This document shows positions 21,257 to 34,092 of a stretch of DNA of 64,000 nucleotides, piece by piece (positions within the stretch are counted from its first letter, which is position 1; every line of letters begins with the position of its first letter). A model generated the notes under the pieces. That model saw nothing but the letters and a program-made list of their open reading frames with translations. It was not told the origin of the DNA and made no database searches. Made by a program: the position numbers and the translations under genes. Source of the DNA: Marasmius tenuissimus (taxonomy: Eukaryota > Basidiomycota > Agaricomycetes > Agaricales > Marasmiaceae); contig JAQOTA010000006.1 of NCBI GenBank assembly GCA_029532415.1, positions 186,001 through 250,000 of the forward strand. The letters are read 5' to 3'.

Positions 21257-23767
21257 ACTAATTAGGTCCCACAAACTGATACAAAATCCTCCTCACAAGA
21301 CCCGACAAATGCTGCGGATCATTCTGATACGTGCTCTACACAAAAAAGTAATCAGTCACAGACGGTATAAGAAAGCCCAAAAACCCAAGCACTCGACGAC
21401 ACTCACCATAACCATAGCCATCCCCACCGCCGTCAACACCGCCTCCCCAACCACCTTCCCCTTCCTCCCCCCCCAATGCTCCAACCCCACCTTCCCCGTA
21501 GCCATCAACCAAGTCGCCTCCAACCCCTTCGGCAACACGTACATAGCCAACTCGGCTCGTCGACGTTTTTCCTCGATGAACAGGGCCAGTCCAGCCAAGA
21601 ACCCGGGTACCCAGAAGGAGAATTTGGAGGTGAGGATAAAGTCGATTAACCATTTGGGTATGACACTGTGAAGAGCCGAGGTGGATTTGGATTTCGATAC
21701 GTGGGTGAAGAGGTATTCGTGGAGTTGGTGGTTGAAGCAGTTGATCGCTACGGAGAAGATGAGCTACAGGTAGAGAGATTCGCACTCTTACACTCACATT
21801 GATATATAACAACAAAAACCCCCAAAAACGTACTACTCCTCCCCGTCCCCACGATCGCTCTCGCAATCACCTTGAGTGGATCCTTCGTGAACGTCTTCCA
21901 CTTGAACAACACGGGCGGGATCAGGTGGAGAGCACCGTAGATGGGCAACATCCATTTGAACACTTGGTAGAACCGGATCGCGGGGACGGCGAAGCAGGAG
22001 GTTTCGGCGGGGTGCACGGCGGCGCAGGGTCCGTAGGTGGGGAGGTATTGGTCGGGTGGGAGTGTGGAGGGGGAGGCGGCGGCGGAGAAGAGGGCGCGGA
22101 GGTGGAGGAGTCTGGAGGCGTTGGTGGGGGTTAGGTCCTATTGAGGTGTGTGAGAAACGGAGGGCAAAGGAGAGGTGGTGCGGCGTACCGGTAATTCGAG
22201 AGCATCGTCAAAGTCTTTGAGGTTTGGTTTACCGAGTTTGACAATGTCGTGGTTCAACCGCAGCGCAGGGTCTGGGACTTTGGAGGCGTTCGATACCCTG
22301 GAAGGAGGGAGTTTGGAATCAGTGTCAGTTTTTTATGGATGATACGCGCGTACTGACCACTGGTGGTAAGAGCGAGGCAGGGTGCCTGGACGAAGCAGCC
22401 ACGCATATAGGATCTGCCCACACCTAATCAAGTTCTTCGTCAGAATACCTGAAAAGAATCGAGCGACAACACAACAACACTCACACAAGCGAGAAAACCA
22501 GAACAGCTCCATGAGGTACATGGATATTTCGCTTCGTAGTATACGAGTTATACGATCCTTGAAGACCGCTAGAGAATCGTACTTCAGCGTCAAACGAGAT
22601 TATGACGGGTATGCACATACGCACCGAACAAACAACTGTTGCGCAATCGTGATACGTCTCCCGCGTTTCTCCAACATCACGGCTAGACCACCCGCGATGG
22701 CCCCTGCTAGTGCGGCGTGCCATCGTTTCGTTTTCTTACGCACTAGGATTCGTTGGGCCTGTGTGGATAACGATAGACGTTCAGTTCGTTTGGGCGGTTG
22801 AGGTCTCTGTGAGAAGTCTTTGAGTATGATGAGGAGTGATGAATGAGTGTTGTAGAATGGGTTACCCGGTACAGAGGGCCTCCAGGTGTTGGTGGTACTG
22901 GGACGTCGAACGAGGTCATTGGGAGAGTCTGGTCGACTTCGTCGTCATCGTCCAAGAATGCTGGGGTATGTTCTAGTTTGTGTCTATCGGGCTCGTAGAG
23001 TGGTAGAGCGTTGAGGAGGAACTTGTACAACGATACAAACGTCCCTATTGCGAGCAGGAATGGTCAGCTCTGGTTCGGAGGACTGATTTGTGGAAGAACA
23101 CTCACCAAGCATCGCTGCGAACCTCCACGTGTCTGCACCGAATATCGCATGTCTAATGAGAGCGAAGCGTTGCTTTCTAAGAAAAGAATGACCTTCAGCC
23201 TTTCATGGTAGTCTCGCTTGCTCTCCACTTACCGAGGTATATTCTTGATCTTGAGCAAAGCCAACACAAGACTAAAACAAGCTCTAATATTAAACGCCAA
23301 CCCAGCCGCACCTAAAAAAGCCATTCCATGAGCACCCACCTCATATGTAAAGGAAAAAACCAACATCACTCACGAACTCCACCTTTCACAGCCCACCTCA
23401 AACACTCCCCCCCATCCGCAAGCTCAACAACAGGCTCCCCTCTATCCCTCCAAACCATCTTCTTCGCACCCTTCCACGTCTCCTTCCTATTAGCTAACAC
23501 GTATCTCAGCGTCTCCTGCGAGTTGGCTAGCGCGACCAGGTTTTCGAACGAGTTTATGGCTCTTCGTAAGGGTTCATCCGGGACGGAAGAGGCCATCTTT
23601 CTTCTACCTGTACCTGTGCTGAAGTGGATCGCGGAACTTGAAGATGGGGTTGGTTCGTCTGGGATTTCGGGGATATCGCCCTCCTCTGGGGGTGTGAAAT
23701 CGTCGTAAGGTGTCTGGTTCCCGCTGGATGGGGCTGTGGTGAAAGGCGTTGAATCTGGGAGATCCAT
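21257..23767 (-). CDS. TMEM135-like multi-pass membrane protein
   Basis: About ten exons on the minus strand encode a membrane protein that resembles TMEM135 and its fungal relatives. Start was set at 23767 (MDLPDSTPF); an upstream in-frame Met exists at 24034 but the extension looks non-coding. After an acidic, Pro-rich N-terminus, helical stretches include SLVLALLKIKN and FVSLYKFLLNAL. The conserved cysteine-containing segment CAAVHPAETSC lies near 22010, followed by VFKWMLPIYGALHLIPPVL and, near 21590, LALFIEEKRRRAELAMYVLP, the most typical part of the family. The stop lies at 21257. Animal TMEM135 is linked to mitochondrial dynamics and peroxisomal lipid traffic; the fungal role is unknown. 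It is divergent from the amino acid permease gene, about 930 bases apart. Confidence 0.75.
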
Positions 23768-24699
23768 TTTTTCGTAGATAGAAAAGCTGGGGTATCCCTG
23801 AGATTCCGAAATGTTGGGGTTAACCACGGCTGTGCGAGGGAAAGGCCAGAGGAATGTGAAAAAAACGAAGGTGTGATCGTCCGGGAACCGGTTACCGGAC
23901 CCCACCTTTCTCCGGCTGTTGATGGGCGCGTACGGTGCCGGTGATTGCCGGAGGGTGGGATGAACCCTCCATTCGTGATTTGACGATCTAATCTTATCTC
24001 GCGATTCAAACAAACTCGTTACTCGACCCCACATACTTCAACTTGGACCCCACAAGTTGTGGCGATTTTCTGACAGTGACTACTTGAACCTTGGAACAAC
24101 AGTTCAAGCATCTAGGTGTTCATTCATTTCATTTTCATTTTCATCAAATCGGCATCGTCGTTCGTGCGGTCCATCGTACGTGATCCTGCCCTGGTGACGA
24201 TGTCAAGACCATCTGCGCACGCATAATTGGTTTTTTTCTGATTCCACAGCGCTCAACCTTTGAATTCGTATAGACTACTGTCAATATGTGGGCTCAATTC
24301 TTATCAACGCTCTCCCATGACACGGCGTTGTCCTCCATTGAATCGTAGTTCGGGAGCAAGAGAATATTTTTGGTAGAGTCATCCCCACATACCCAAGTCG
24401 TCCAAGAACTATACGAGCTCTCTCCTCCTCCCATGACGTGGTCTATCGTCTATTTACCTACCAAGGGCTTCCCACAGGCACATACACTGATAGGCACTCA
24501 CAACGTTGTCCAGGACCCCGCCGGTTGAAGTGTGCGCCACGTTTCGGGAAGATGATCAAAAAAATGTAATCAGCACGAGATCATTCTTGGTCCATGTGCA
24601 TCGGAATATGTACGTCCAAGGACCAGCATCATGATCTGAGCCCCCCCTACATTTACGGACCATCTTTCTCTCTTCCTCTTTCTTTCTTACCTTTACACC
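23768..24699. other. Divergent intergenic region, no supportable gene
   Basis: This 930-base stretch separates two divergent genes and is presumably their shared promoter region. I see pyrimidine-rich sequence (TCTTTCTC-type) just before the permease start, common in basidiomycete promoters, but no clear TATA box. Confidence 0.5.
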
Positions 24700-27198
24700 A
24701 TGAACCGTCGGTCGACTGAAAAGGACGACGTCGACACTTCGAGCGTTCATGCTGCAACCCCAACTGGAGATTCTACTCCAGGGCTCAATGATAATACGAA
24801 ACGAAAGCTCAAGGTACTCCTTTTTCTTCGGCTCTTGACCTGGATTTGACATTTTCCCTCCTCTCTCCAGAGCAGACATATACAACTTATCGGAATTGGA
24901 GGTGAACTTGGCTCGCGTTGGCTCTGTTAGTCGTGCGTCGATTGATGTGCGTTGAATAGGGACTATTGGGACGGCACTTTTCGTGCAAATAGGGTCAGCT
25001 CTAACGAAAGGCGGTCCTGGTGAGTGAACTATCCATCCCCCTTGTTTGTTGTAAAACTCAATCCGTGCATTCTTAGCAAGCCTTTTCCTGGGATTCACAA
25101 TATGGTGCACGTTCATCCTCGCCGTGAACAACTGTCTCTGTCAGTTCTCCGCCCCTCATCATGAAGGGGAAAAAACTCCAGCTTACCCTCCGACCAGGTG
25201 AAATGGTTACATGGATACCTATCTCTGCTCCCTTCGTACGCAACCATTCTCTCGAACACAGCCCTCACAGCTCAACCCTTCATATCCAGGTTCGATACGC
25301 CGACCGATTCGTCGACCCCGCTCTCGGATTTGCCACCGGAATCAATTTCTTCGTGTTCGAAGCATTCCTCATCCCGTTCGAAATCACAGCGTTCAACATC
25401 GTACTCCACTTTTGGACGGACAAAATACCCATCATCGCCGTCATATTTTTCATGCTCGTGAGCTACTCGTAAGTCTCGATAAACCCCCCCCCCTCACCAG
25501 CCGTAATACTCTGATACCGATTGAATACTACAAGACTCCTAAACTTCGTCAACGTCAAGTACTACGGAGGTATGTCCCCTCCATTTGTTTTAGGTTCCCC
25601 GTTCCCGCTCTCGTGACTGATGTATGTATGATTATGTACCAGAAACCGAATTCTGGCTAGCACTTGGCAAGGTTATACTGGCTATAGGTTTTATCGTATT
25701 CACTTTTGTGACTATGGTGGGCGGCAATCCGCTTCATGATGTCTATGGCTTCCGAAATTGGAACCGTGTGTGGTTTTCCCCCCTCGGTTCGTTGGATGCA
25801 GATCGACTGATTCTTCGCTCGATCAATAGCTTCGCAAGTGGAAGGAGCGCCTTTTGCGGAGTACATCAAAACCGGGTCGCTGGGAAGATTTTTAGGGTTC
25901 TTAGCGTGCTTCATCCAGGCGTCTTTCACAATTGCCGGTACGTCCGATAAGCCGCGTTTTCAAGTTCTCTCACAAACTGATAGAATGGATTGAACTGAGT
26001 AGGTCCCGACATGGTTTCGTTAGCCGCAGGCGAAGCCCAAGCACCAAGGCGCATCCTACCCCGAACATTCAACAGCGTCATCTACCGATTAGTCGCGTTT
26101 TTCGTCTTGGGATCCCTCTGCATCGGTATCGTGGTCGCGTACAACGATCCAGATCTTCTCCAATCTCTATCGGACGCGAGACCAGGCGCAGGGTCTTCAC
26201 CATACGTGATCGCCATGCAACGGATGAAGATTCCCGTTCTTCCGCACATTGTCAATTTTATGATTCTGGTTTCGGTGTTCTCCGCTGGGAACAGCTACGT
26301 TTATTGTGCGAGTAGGACGTTGTTTGGTTTGGCGTTGGAGGGGAAGGTTCCTGCGGTCTTCACACGGTGTAATAAGAATGGAGTTCCGATATATTGTGTC
26401 GCTCTTACTTTGTCGATTGCTTTGCTTTGTGAGTTCAGGACCCTGAATGCTCGTCCTATCGTTCTAACTTCCACTTGAGCTTTCTTGCAGGTGTCTAATA
26501 ACTCTGCTGTTGTGTTGCAATGGTATGCTTGAATCAAACCCGTACTATGTTTTTTCTCCGACACTGACGCTGGATCTAGGTTCGTAAACCTTGTTACAGC
26601 CTCTCAGCTTCTGAACTGGTCCATCGTGTCGTTCACGTACATACGATTTCACAAGGTTCGTATATTCCTCTCTCGTCCCTCGTCGTGGGTCCAACCGCAT
26701 CTCCTCGCAGGCACTCAAAGCTCAAGGAATCTCGCGGGACACGCTACCCTATAAGACCGCCTGGCAGCCTTTCTGCGCGTATGTAACCTCTTCCCTTGTT
26801 TCTTCGTTCTACCTCTCGCTCACACCAACCCACGGACCAGTTACTACGCATTCACCGGGGCGATCATCATGGCCTTCGTAGGCGGATGGACAGTCTTCCT
26901 ACCAGGAAACTGGGACGTCCCGACTTTCCTCTTCTCGTACACCATGATCGGTGTAACCCCCGTGCTATTCATTTTTTGGAAGATATTCCGCAGGACGCAG
27001 GTGAGCTCTTTCGTCGTGATTCGTGTTGTTACTGGTTTATTGAGTGGGAAGGGGCGTTTGTAGTGGCGACGATTGGAACATATTGATTTCTTTTCGAAGG
27101 AGAGGATGTTGGTGGATCTTTATGAGGAGGAGCATGCTACGCCGGAGCCGCCGACGAAGTTGGTTGATAGGGTGTGGCAGTTTATCTTTCCTGTATAA
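24700..27198 (+). CDS. Amino acid permease (APC superfamily)
   Basis: About ten exons encode a twelve-helix amino acid/proton symporter of the plasma membrane. After a hydrophilic N-terminus (MNRRSTEKDDVDTSS) the first helix carries LIGIGGTIGTALFVQIG, the permease signature at the substrate site. Further hallmarks are GINFFVFEAFLIPFEI (about 25335), VAGPDMVSLAAGEA-type sequence near 26010, and GNSYVYCASRTLFGLALEG near 26290-26340. The downstream part contains SAWFVNLVTASQLLNW (about 26575) and ends in a cytoplasmic tail with LVDLYEEEHATPEPP and stop TAA at 27198. Introns are short and GT..AG. All expected helices seem present. Substrate specificity cannot be read from the sequence. Confidence 0.88.
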
Positions 27199-28781
27199 TC
27201 TCGACAGTCTTTGGGTATAAATGTAATCCATATTTTGCCCACCCCACAGGGAAGTAGCGTAGCAGCGAGAGCCGCTGACCGTCTGTAGAAGTGTGTGATC
27301 ATTGATATCAATGGCTTGTCGAGTCGGATGGGTATTGAGGCGCTAGTAGTTCCCGGCGTTGGCGCGCGTTATTCAATTTACTACCTGCACGTAGTTCTAC
27401 GGCTTGAGCGCGTCAACCTCATAAGTTTCGTCTCAAAGTTACACTTCAGCTTCAGCATCGAAGGGATTCAGAGGGACGAACAAGGTCCGTGTCAGCCAAT
27501 GAGGGAACGCTCTGTGCCATGTGAGTTCGTACGTGTAATTAGACAGTGAACGTGCTGTTACAGTCATTTTGGACTCCTTGAGCCACTACTTCACGGGAAG
27601 GGTTTTTCTGCTCTGTCACTGTATTTCTGTTCAAATAATGGTTAGTGGTATCTGGCTAGACATCTTATAGTCTGGTTACAACATCCATATAATTTATATA
27701 CGATGAAGAACGGACGGGTAAAATCGTTTTCTGATGAGGTCCAAATGTCACGGAAATGGACTCCTTGTGCCATCGTGACATCCATTAGGTCACCGCCAAA
27801 TTACCGCGGCAAACCGGAAAGCTGTGCCCTTTGATGTCACACTTTTCCGCTCTGGCTTTTCGTATGTTCTTTTTTTGCAACTGAACATCACACTGACACA
27901 GAAATAAATAGCGCAGATCTCGGGTAAGACTACCTACTGTCCTGGTAGCAGAGGTTTGACGACCAGGAAGTGGTCTATCATGAGTCAGGACATGTTCTCA
28001 ACCTGATTTGAACTTTCCGCGCGCGCCAACGGTCAAATTCCGGTTGTTTTTCGTGCACTACGGCCCTTCCTCTCTCTCTCCTTCGCTCAGAATTTCATGG
28101 AAGAATGTTGATACAGTCAGAAAGGTTCCCTAGTACTCAGATACCAGGTTATTTGAATGGAACTCATAAAAAAATCGGATGGCACAAGGAATCCAAAATG
28201 ACTGTATTTGAATGTGAGTGTGCACGCTCGTCGCTCGCTATCACCGCCTAGGCTCCAGTTCTCGTCATTTTCCGGCGTCCGGAGAGAATTGTATTGAACG
28301 GCCACTGCGAATAGCCTATTCTAGTAATTCTTTCGGACACCTCTAAAAGCTCCGACGCGGTGGATTTGAAACATCCGTTCGCAAGGTCGATGGGGTACAA
28401 GCCCTTTCTTCCCCTCCTTCCCCTCTCAGACGCGTATTTTGTGCATATCGAGGAACTTTTCAAGTAAATGTCCCACCAAAACGCAATTGGAGATGCAAAC
28501 ATAGTGGAGGAATTCGAAACAAATCAAAGTTGGACTTGGGTTGCGCGGCTGACTGGTGAGTGCTTTAGTCAGTGTCAACTCACTTTCCGATATCGGGCGC
28601 CTAAGTGTATACGGGCGCAACTGGTCCACCGCTTACAGTAGCACTGAAGTCTGGCAGTAGTGTTGCCGCGAGGCAGAGGTGCCTCATGGTATTCAGCACG
28701 TGCTCCGTCACATGAAATGTACACACGGCGCCTGCCCCGGAGTACTACTACTAGTTAATTAGGCCAAAGGCCCCAAAAACG
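27199..28781. other. Intergenic region, no supportable gene
   Basis: Only short frames are present and none joins into a plausible gene. The sequence is mixed in composition and shows no clear repeat. Confidence 0.45.
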
Positions 28782-29685
28782 TTGAGCGGCAATGTGCCCC
28801 AGTGGCGCTATCAGCCAATCGTTTCATTTAAAAAAACAACATTCTGGAGTCCTTGTTTGAATGTTTTTGCTCAACGACTACACCCAGGACTCCTCGTTTT
28901 TGCGACAGCCGTGTACAAATACTGCCGAACGGTTCTATATCCCTGCATCACTCCCACAGAGCTGGAGAATGCCATGAAATGCCTCCAGACCGTGTATTCA
29001 AAATGTGTAGGACTCAGAGCCACAGTGTCATTACCAGATGATATTTGTATGCTCATGGCGCCGGAGTGGAGTAAAACTGAGGACGAGTATCTAGAGTGAG
29101 CGATTCTAAACGCCTCCCTAAAGTTTTCCTACTGACTTGAACTGTTACTTGAATGACTCAGTGTTAATATTGTGGCATCTAAGATACTTGAGAAACACCA
29201 CCATATCGGATCTGTCTGGTGGAAGTACGTCGGAATCAATCCTGGTCTAATGCCAGAAATCGCGCGCTGGTATGATCGATCTGAAGAATTGAAGCGGAAG
29301 ATTCTTGTGGGTAGCCCACGCCCTCACCTACATAGCTCATACTGATCGTTCTCGTTTTCTTCAACTTGAATCTCAAGCAACTCCATGAGAGGGACAGACA
29401 AAGTCGTTTCGAAGCTGAACGCTACCGGAGACAAGCTATCAGGCAACCACCTGTCCCATATACTTCTCCGGCCTACGAGAACCCGTATCGTTCTATTATG
29501 GATGGCAGTCAGACCAATTCCTTTACCACTGAAGGTATGTTTCCCCCCAGTTGACATTCTGAGAACGCGATTGATTGAACTTTATCGTAGTGTTGAACCT
29601 GCGTGGCAGGAGATCGTCAGCCACCTCTGGTGCCCGTTCTAGACGGATCTACCCAAACGGTGGCGTGGATTCACACATCGAATGA
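28782..29685 (+). CDS. Hypothetical protein, 5' end unresolved
   Basis: Four exons join in phase: up to 29096, from about 29161 to the GTGGGTAG donor at 29307, then about 29379-29533 and a last exon to the stop at 29683-29685. The encoded sequence has no recognised domain. Features include NVFAQRLHPGLLVFAT, a hydrophilic helical part (EKHHHIGSVWWKYVGINPG) and an Arg/Tyr-rich end. No in-frame ATG occurs at the left border of the open frame (it opens with TTG), so either the true start lies in an upstream exon or the protein begins at a later Met. Good splice signals at three introns are the main support. Confidence 0.4.
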
Positions 29686-30241
29686 TATCCCCATCAGGCT
29701 TTAATCGATCCCGGGCTAGTGCTATCAGATGGTGCGTCTCACTCCGAGTCGAAAACTTAAAGCTGTTGATTACAGCTGGAGACTTTGAGGTTTTACAGAA
29801 CCATTGCAGATTATACGCACGAACTCGGGGCAGTCGATGTAGTTGATCGATGTGAATCCGTTCTTCTGAACTTCTCTCTCGTTTCTCTTGCTTTTCTCTT
29901 GCTTTTCTTTGTTCTCAATGCTTTCGAGTGTTTGCTCTGATGCTGTGTAACTTCTCGTACTAGTAGTGTCATTATCATCAGCTTATTTATACAACACGAT
30001 GCCTCTGCTTAACAGCTTTCAGAGGTGTGCCTTCCAGCAAGGCTTCGCACTCGCCGCTGCTCAACGTTCAACACTTGCTATTCAACGAGTCCGACGTTGA
30101 GAAGTAGGCTAGCTAGAGCCAGGCAAATTGGCAAGACTCGGAACAAATATCCTACCCATCAGGCATATCGTGGTTGAGATGCTTTATCTCATCTTTCGCT
30201 CACTGATCCAAAATTTGCCTCGGCTGCTCCGGAGATGCTGG

Positions 30242-31054
30242 TAAGGCTCCAACCATATTGTATATGTATACGGCTCGCAGCGTATCTATACGGATACAGT
30301 TGTCTACAATCTATCAACAGTATATAACTGTATACTATACAGTAGTCACATGCGTGATTTCGGACCCATGTTTGCGACAAATGAGAGGGGGAGGATCAAC
30401 ATCTAACAAGCCAATTTTGATCCAAGCGTTTGAAAGAAGAGCTTGACTAGCAGTCTCCGCCTTCAGTGAGCTCCACAGGTTAGTGTAGACATGTCAAGAC
30501 TCAGAGAGGACACGCTCCGCTGATACTAGTAGTGGGAATTGCAAGAAAACCCCAAGCTATACATGCTGGAGTCGGGAAAATAGCGCAACGAGAGTCGTGA
30601 GGAGACGAACCCTGAACAAACCATGGCTGCAGTGGTGTCCACATGCAATCTAAAGCCGGGGTCGTGGGTTGAGTTGGTGCTCGCTACAAGTTTTCCTGCG
30701 AGGATCCATTATCAAAAGCGAATAATCAATGTCGAGGGATCCGGGCCAGGCGCGCAGCGCAGCCAATATCGATGTAGGTCAGCGAAGTCGATTGGATCAT
30801 TGGATGACGGCACTGGGCAACCCGCCCGCACCATCTTCAACACGTTTCTCAAATTTGACTCGGACACCGCGGTCAAACTTCAACTAAGCACTCGAGTGAA
30901 CCTTCTGCTGGTAGGTGGGGTTTTGTGTATATACCGTATATACTGTATATCTACTATCTGTCTACAGGTCCTCTTGAGCTTGTAAACATATACATATACA
31001 TATACAAATACAACCGTATATATACGGTATATAGACATTACGGTTGGAGCCTTA
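30242..31054. mobile_element. Non-autonomous hAT-type element (MITE), 813 bp
   Basis: The ends are a perfect 13-base inverted repeat: TAAGGCTCCAACC at 30242-30254 and its reverse complement at 31042-31054. Weaker similarity continues inward through TA-rich sequence (GTATATGTATACGG against CCGTATATATACGG). The same 8 bases, GATGCTGG, flank the element on both sides (30234-30241 and 31055-31062). An 8-bp target-site duplication with short terminal inverted repeats is characteristic of the hAT superfamily. There is no transposase. The interior includes TA-rich palindromic tracts near both ends and a 120-codon open frame of no recognisable content. Confidence 0.8.
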
Positions 31055-31062
31055 GATGCTGG

Positions 31063-32711
31063 GTATAAGGTGATGATTGAACGAGACCCATGTTACACAC
31101 GACGAGATCCGAGCCCGGGGGGCATGACTCCCCTAAAACCACCACCACTAACTGGCCCACCCATCCCTCCTCTTAAATATATGACTACCCGGTATCCAAT
31201 ATCCCGATGAAGTCGTAGAGTATGCCGCAAGGCAGCTGGAAACCCGGAGCCGATGAGCTCACTGGAATAAAGATCGATTCAGGAACTTCGTCAAATTTTT
31301 ATGGGGGAACGTACGTACGAAGTGAACACTCAATAGAAGTGGCTGCACGAAGATCAAGTCTTGAATCAGTTGATAGGCTCCCCTCAGTATGAGGCTCGGA
31401 ATTGGTGTCCATAGTGTTCTGAAGAGGATTCTGGTAAATTACCGCGACAAATCGACAACCCAGCAATCCTCCTGTTTATCACAACGAGGGTCCAGGGCAA
31501 GCAACCATAGTGAGACTCACATCGAGAGCGGTAAACGACGGTCTTCACGAAAGCGCTCACAATGACGCTGGTCAGGGCGCAAGCGGGGGCAATGTTGAAG
31601 GCAACTTTTGCGAGAGATTGGGAGGGAAGAAAGAACAGACGCCCGACGCCCTATAAGTAGTGCATCCTTAAACAGCATTTCTACCTTCTAGAAGTTCCCG
31701 AGTGTACACGTTCCCGCCGCCATAGCACACGACCTCCTCTTGCCTGTCAGACATCTCACTTGCTTCAAGGGTTTCGACGTTAATTAACAGGATACTTGCA
31801 CGATGGGATCGAATGCCGCAAGTACTGAGAAGGACAAGCTGACCGTAACAGCGTGCATACTCGAGCGGACGATGAGGACGACTTTGCCGTTGAGAAATAT
31901 GCGGTCACTGTCAGAGCGCTCAAAGGTAGTAACGTGTTCATTGTCGTGTATGGTGTATTCGGGCGTTGCTCAGGCGCTAATCAGAGTCCTGATCCTTCGG
32001 AAATGATTGGGGAATCGATAGCAAGGAGCCAAGGGGAAGGAAGGTCTGCTAGTCCATTGATTGTCTCGATCGGCCCAAAAAAAGAGGCGTTCCAGTACCC
32101 TGTCTTACATTCCGCTAGTTGGGTGTGGCGGTCAACTAGGTTCCTGCGGTCGAGATGGTGGGAGTTGTTGTTGAGATCAGTGCGTGGGAATACCCCTGGG
32201 TCCGAGGAAAAGAAAGTTTTGACAGGCGTATCGGCCCGGAGTAACACGTGGGACTTTATCTTCATAAATCCCCGGGCCGCTTTACAGCTTGAATGTTTGA
32301 AACCTGATGAACGAATCAACGTTGAACGCGTTCAACAATACTACGACTTCGAATCCCTTCAACCACGCCGATGCCGACCTATTTTGGGCCCAGAACTTGT
32401 ATTAATGGGCTCCTCTGCTAGATCCGGTGTGTAATGGCTCTGTCCCCCTTGAGCACTTAGTAGGTTTTGGGTGTTGAAGGTATGTATGTAAGTTACCGCC
32501 ATCTTGCCGCCATTGCGACTCTTGGAGCTCAGGCCAATATTAATGCCTTTGTTCATCCAGCTCGAAATAGAACGATATGTATTTACTGTAGAGATGCAAA
32601 ACTCTCGGGGCCCGAAGCGACCGTTGGATCAGAACAGAAGTCCGAATAGCCTGAGTGAGAATTTGGCGAATTCCGAACTAGTGAAGCTGTGCAAGAATAG
32701 CAAGCGGCACC
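31063..32711. other. No supportable gene
   Basis: Short overlapping frames exist, the largest around 31803-32434, but no domain or consistent splice pattern supports them. One open frame starts with MGSNAASTEKDKLT at 31803 and then seems to lose phase, so it could be a remnant gene. Confidence 0.4.
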
Positions 32712-32720
32712 TATATAAAG
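32712..32720 (+). promoter_or_regulatory. TATA box
   Basis: TATATAAAG lies 78 bases before the start codon of the LURP1-like gene, a fitting distance for a fungal TATA promoter with a leader of about 45 bases. Confidence 0.6.
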
Positions 32721-32797
32721 TCGAGCTGCTGTCGTCATACCCCTTCTGCGACCAACCTTGAACCAACCACCATCGATCTTCCAACGCTTTCTTGACC

Positions 32798-33727
32798 ATG
32801 GGTCTCTTCGATTCTTCCAAAGACCACACTCCTCCACCCCCTCTACAGCGGCCTTCGCAATCCCTGATTGGAATCAGTCAGGCCTACGCCAATCACGACC
32901 ATGAAGTTGTCCTTAAACTCCAAGAGGTGAGTCAAGCACAGGAGCAGGTGATCAAGGTCCCTGACCATCTCATCTAGCGAAGGCTCTCGTTCACTGGAGA
33001 CGATTTCCACATCGTGAGTAGAACAGAGCTTAGTGCAAGCAGCAGTGAGTGCTCACATCTCCACCATCTCAGAAAGACGCTTCTGGGCGGGATTTCCTGA
33101 TTTGCAAGGCGAAAGTGTTCTCTATGCACGGTCGGAAAGGTACGCACAGACGCTGGCAGCGACATCACGAACCCTAGCCGACTTTGAGCTTTTTCCAAGA
33201 ATTTGCCGATCCCAATGGGAATCCGTTGTTCGTCGTAAAGAAAAAAATTTTCTCCATCCACACCACCTTTGAAGGATACACCCCCGACGAACAGACGTTG
33301 CTATTTACCGTTAAGAGCAGCTTCAGTATTGGATCGGCGAAATTGAATACGACGTTCAAGAATGTTGACGGACAAGAGGTCGAGCTAGCCTTGCGCGGAG
33401 ATTTCTTTGATCGCAAGGTGAATCGCGCACGCGAGGGCCTTGCCACAAGCATCCCAAATTTGCTAAATTCTGGTCAATCTTAGGCTTCGATAAACCTTGG
33501 TACTCCTGAAGGCCCCCCTGTAGGGCGCATCGACCGGAGCTTCTTGAATGGACGCGAAATACTGTGAGCACACTCCCCAGCCTCGTCGTCTCATGAAGCG
33601 TTAATTTCATGGCAATAGCTTCGACCAGCAGACCTACTACCTGTACGTCGCTCCGGGTGTCGATGCTGCTCTGTTGGCTGCGATATGTGTTTGTCTGGAC
33701 GAGAAAGAGAACGAAAATAAGCATTGA
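32798..33727 (+). CDS. LURP-one-related (Tubby C-terminal-like fold) protein
   Basis: Several short exons encode about 200 residues. The start MGLFDSSKDHT follows a TATA box. The beta-rich core shows the LURP1/LOR pattern: a strand pair DDFHIKDASGRDFLIC, then KVFSMHGRK, a GNPLFVVKKKIFSIHTTFEG hairpin (about 33210-33270), then ELALRGDFFDRK and VGRIDRSFLNG. It ends with the hydrophobic helix APGVDAALLAAICVCLDEK that sits inside the barrel in this fold. The fold is shared with Tubby and phospholipid scramblases; plant LURP1 proteins act in defence, but fungal members have no assigned role. The fourth intron opens GTGAATCG, a less usual donor. The stop is TGA at 33725-33727. Confidence 0.75.
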
Positions 33728-34092
33728 TTCATCGACTTCGGAGTCGCTACCTGTGTATATGTATTTGATCCTGACCTCAATAGTACCTGTTTTGTTCAAA
33801 ACCACCGCTGAACGAGCATTGAGGCAGGAACTTGGAGAAGAATAAGAGCGGCTCTATCCGAAACGCAAGTCGTGAGTCCTTTCCAGTCACTCCCGCCAAT
33901 CAACTGATAGCAGCGTGAGTCATGGCAGGGAAAGGCTTGAACAGAGTACTGAGTATTCTTAGAATACTCTATTACTTTACTGCTCAGTTCCCAGGATTGT
34001 CGCGCATTCGTGATTCACACCAATGCACCGTCACGATCAGGTGGTAGAATACCCATCTCCATCGCCTTCTCGCTTATCCTCATTCCACCATC
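33728..34092. other. Intergenic region
   Basis: No gene is visible in these 365 bases. They hold the 3' end of the LURP1-like gene and presumably the promoter of the F-box gene. Confidence 0.5.

Noticed and set aside
24556..25131. A 191-codon open frame on the minus strand
   Set aside because: It lies antisense to the first exons of the amino acid permease and has no recognisable content.
31803..32434. Possible gene starting MGSNAASTEKDKLT
   Set aside because: The frame changes without a usable intron, and no domain is visible; a remnant at most.
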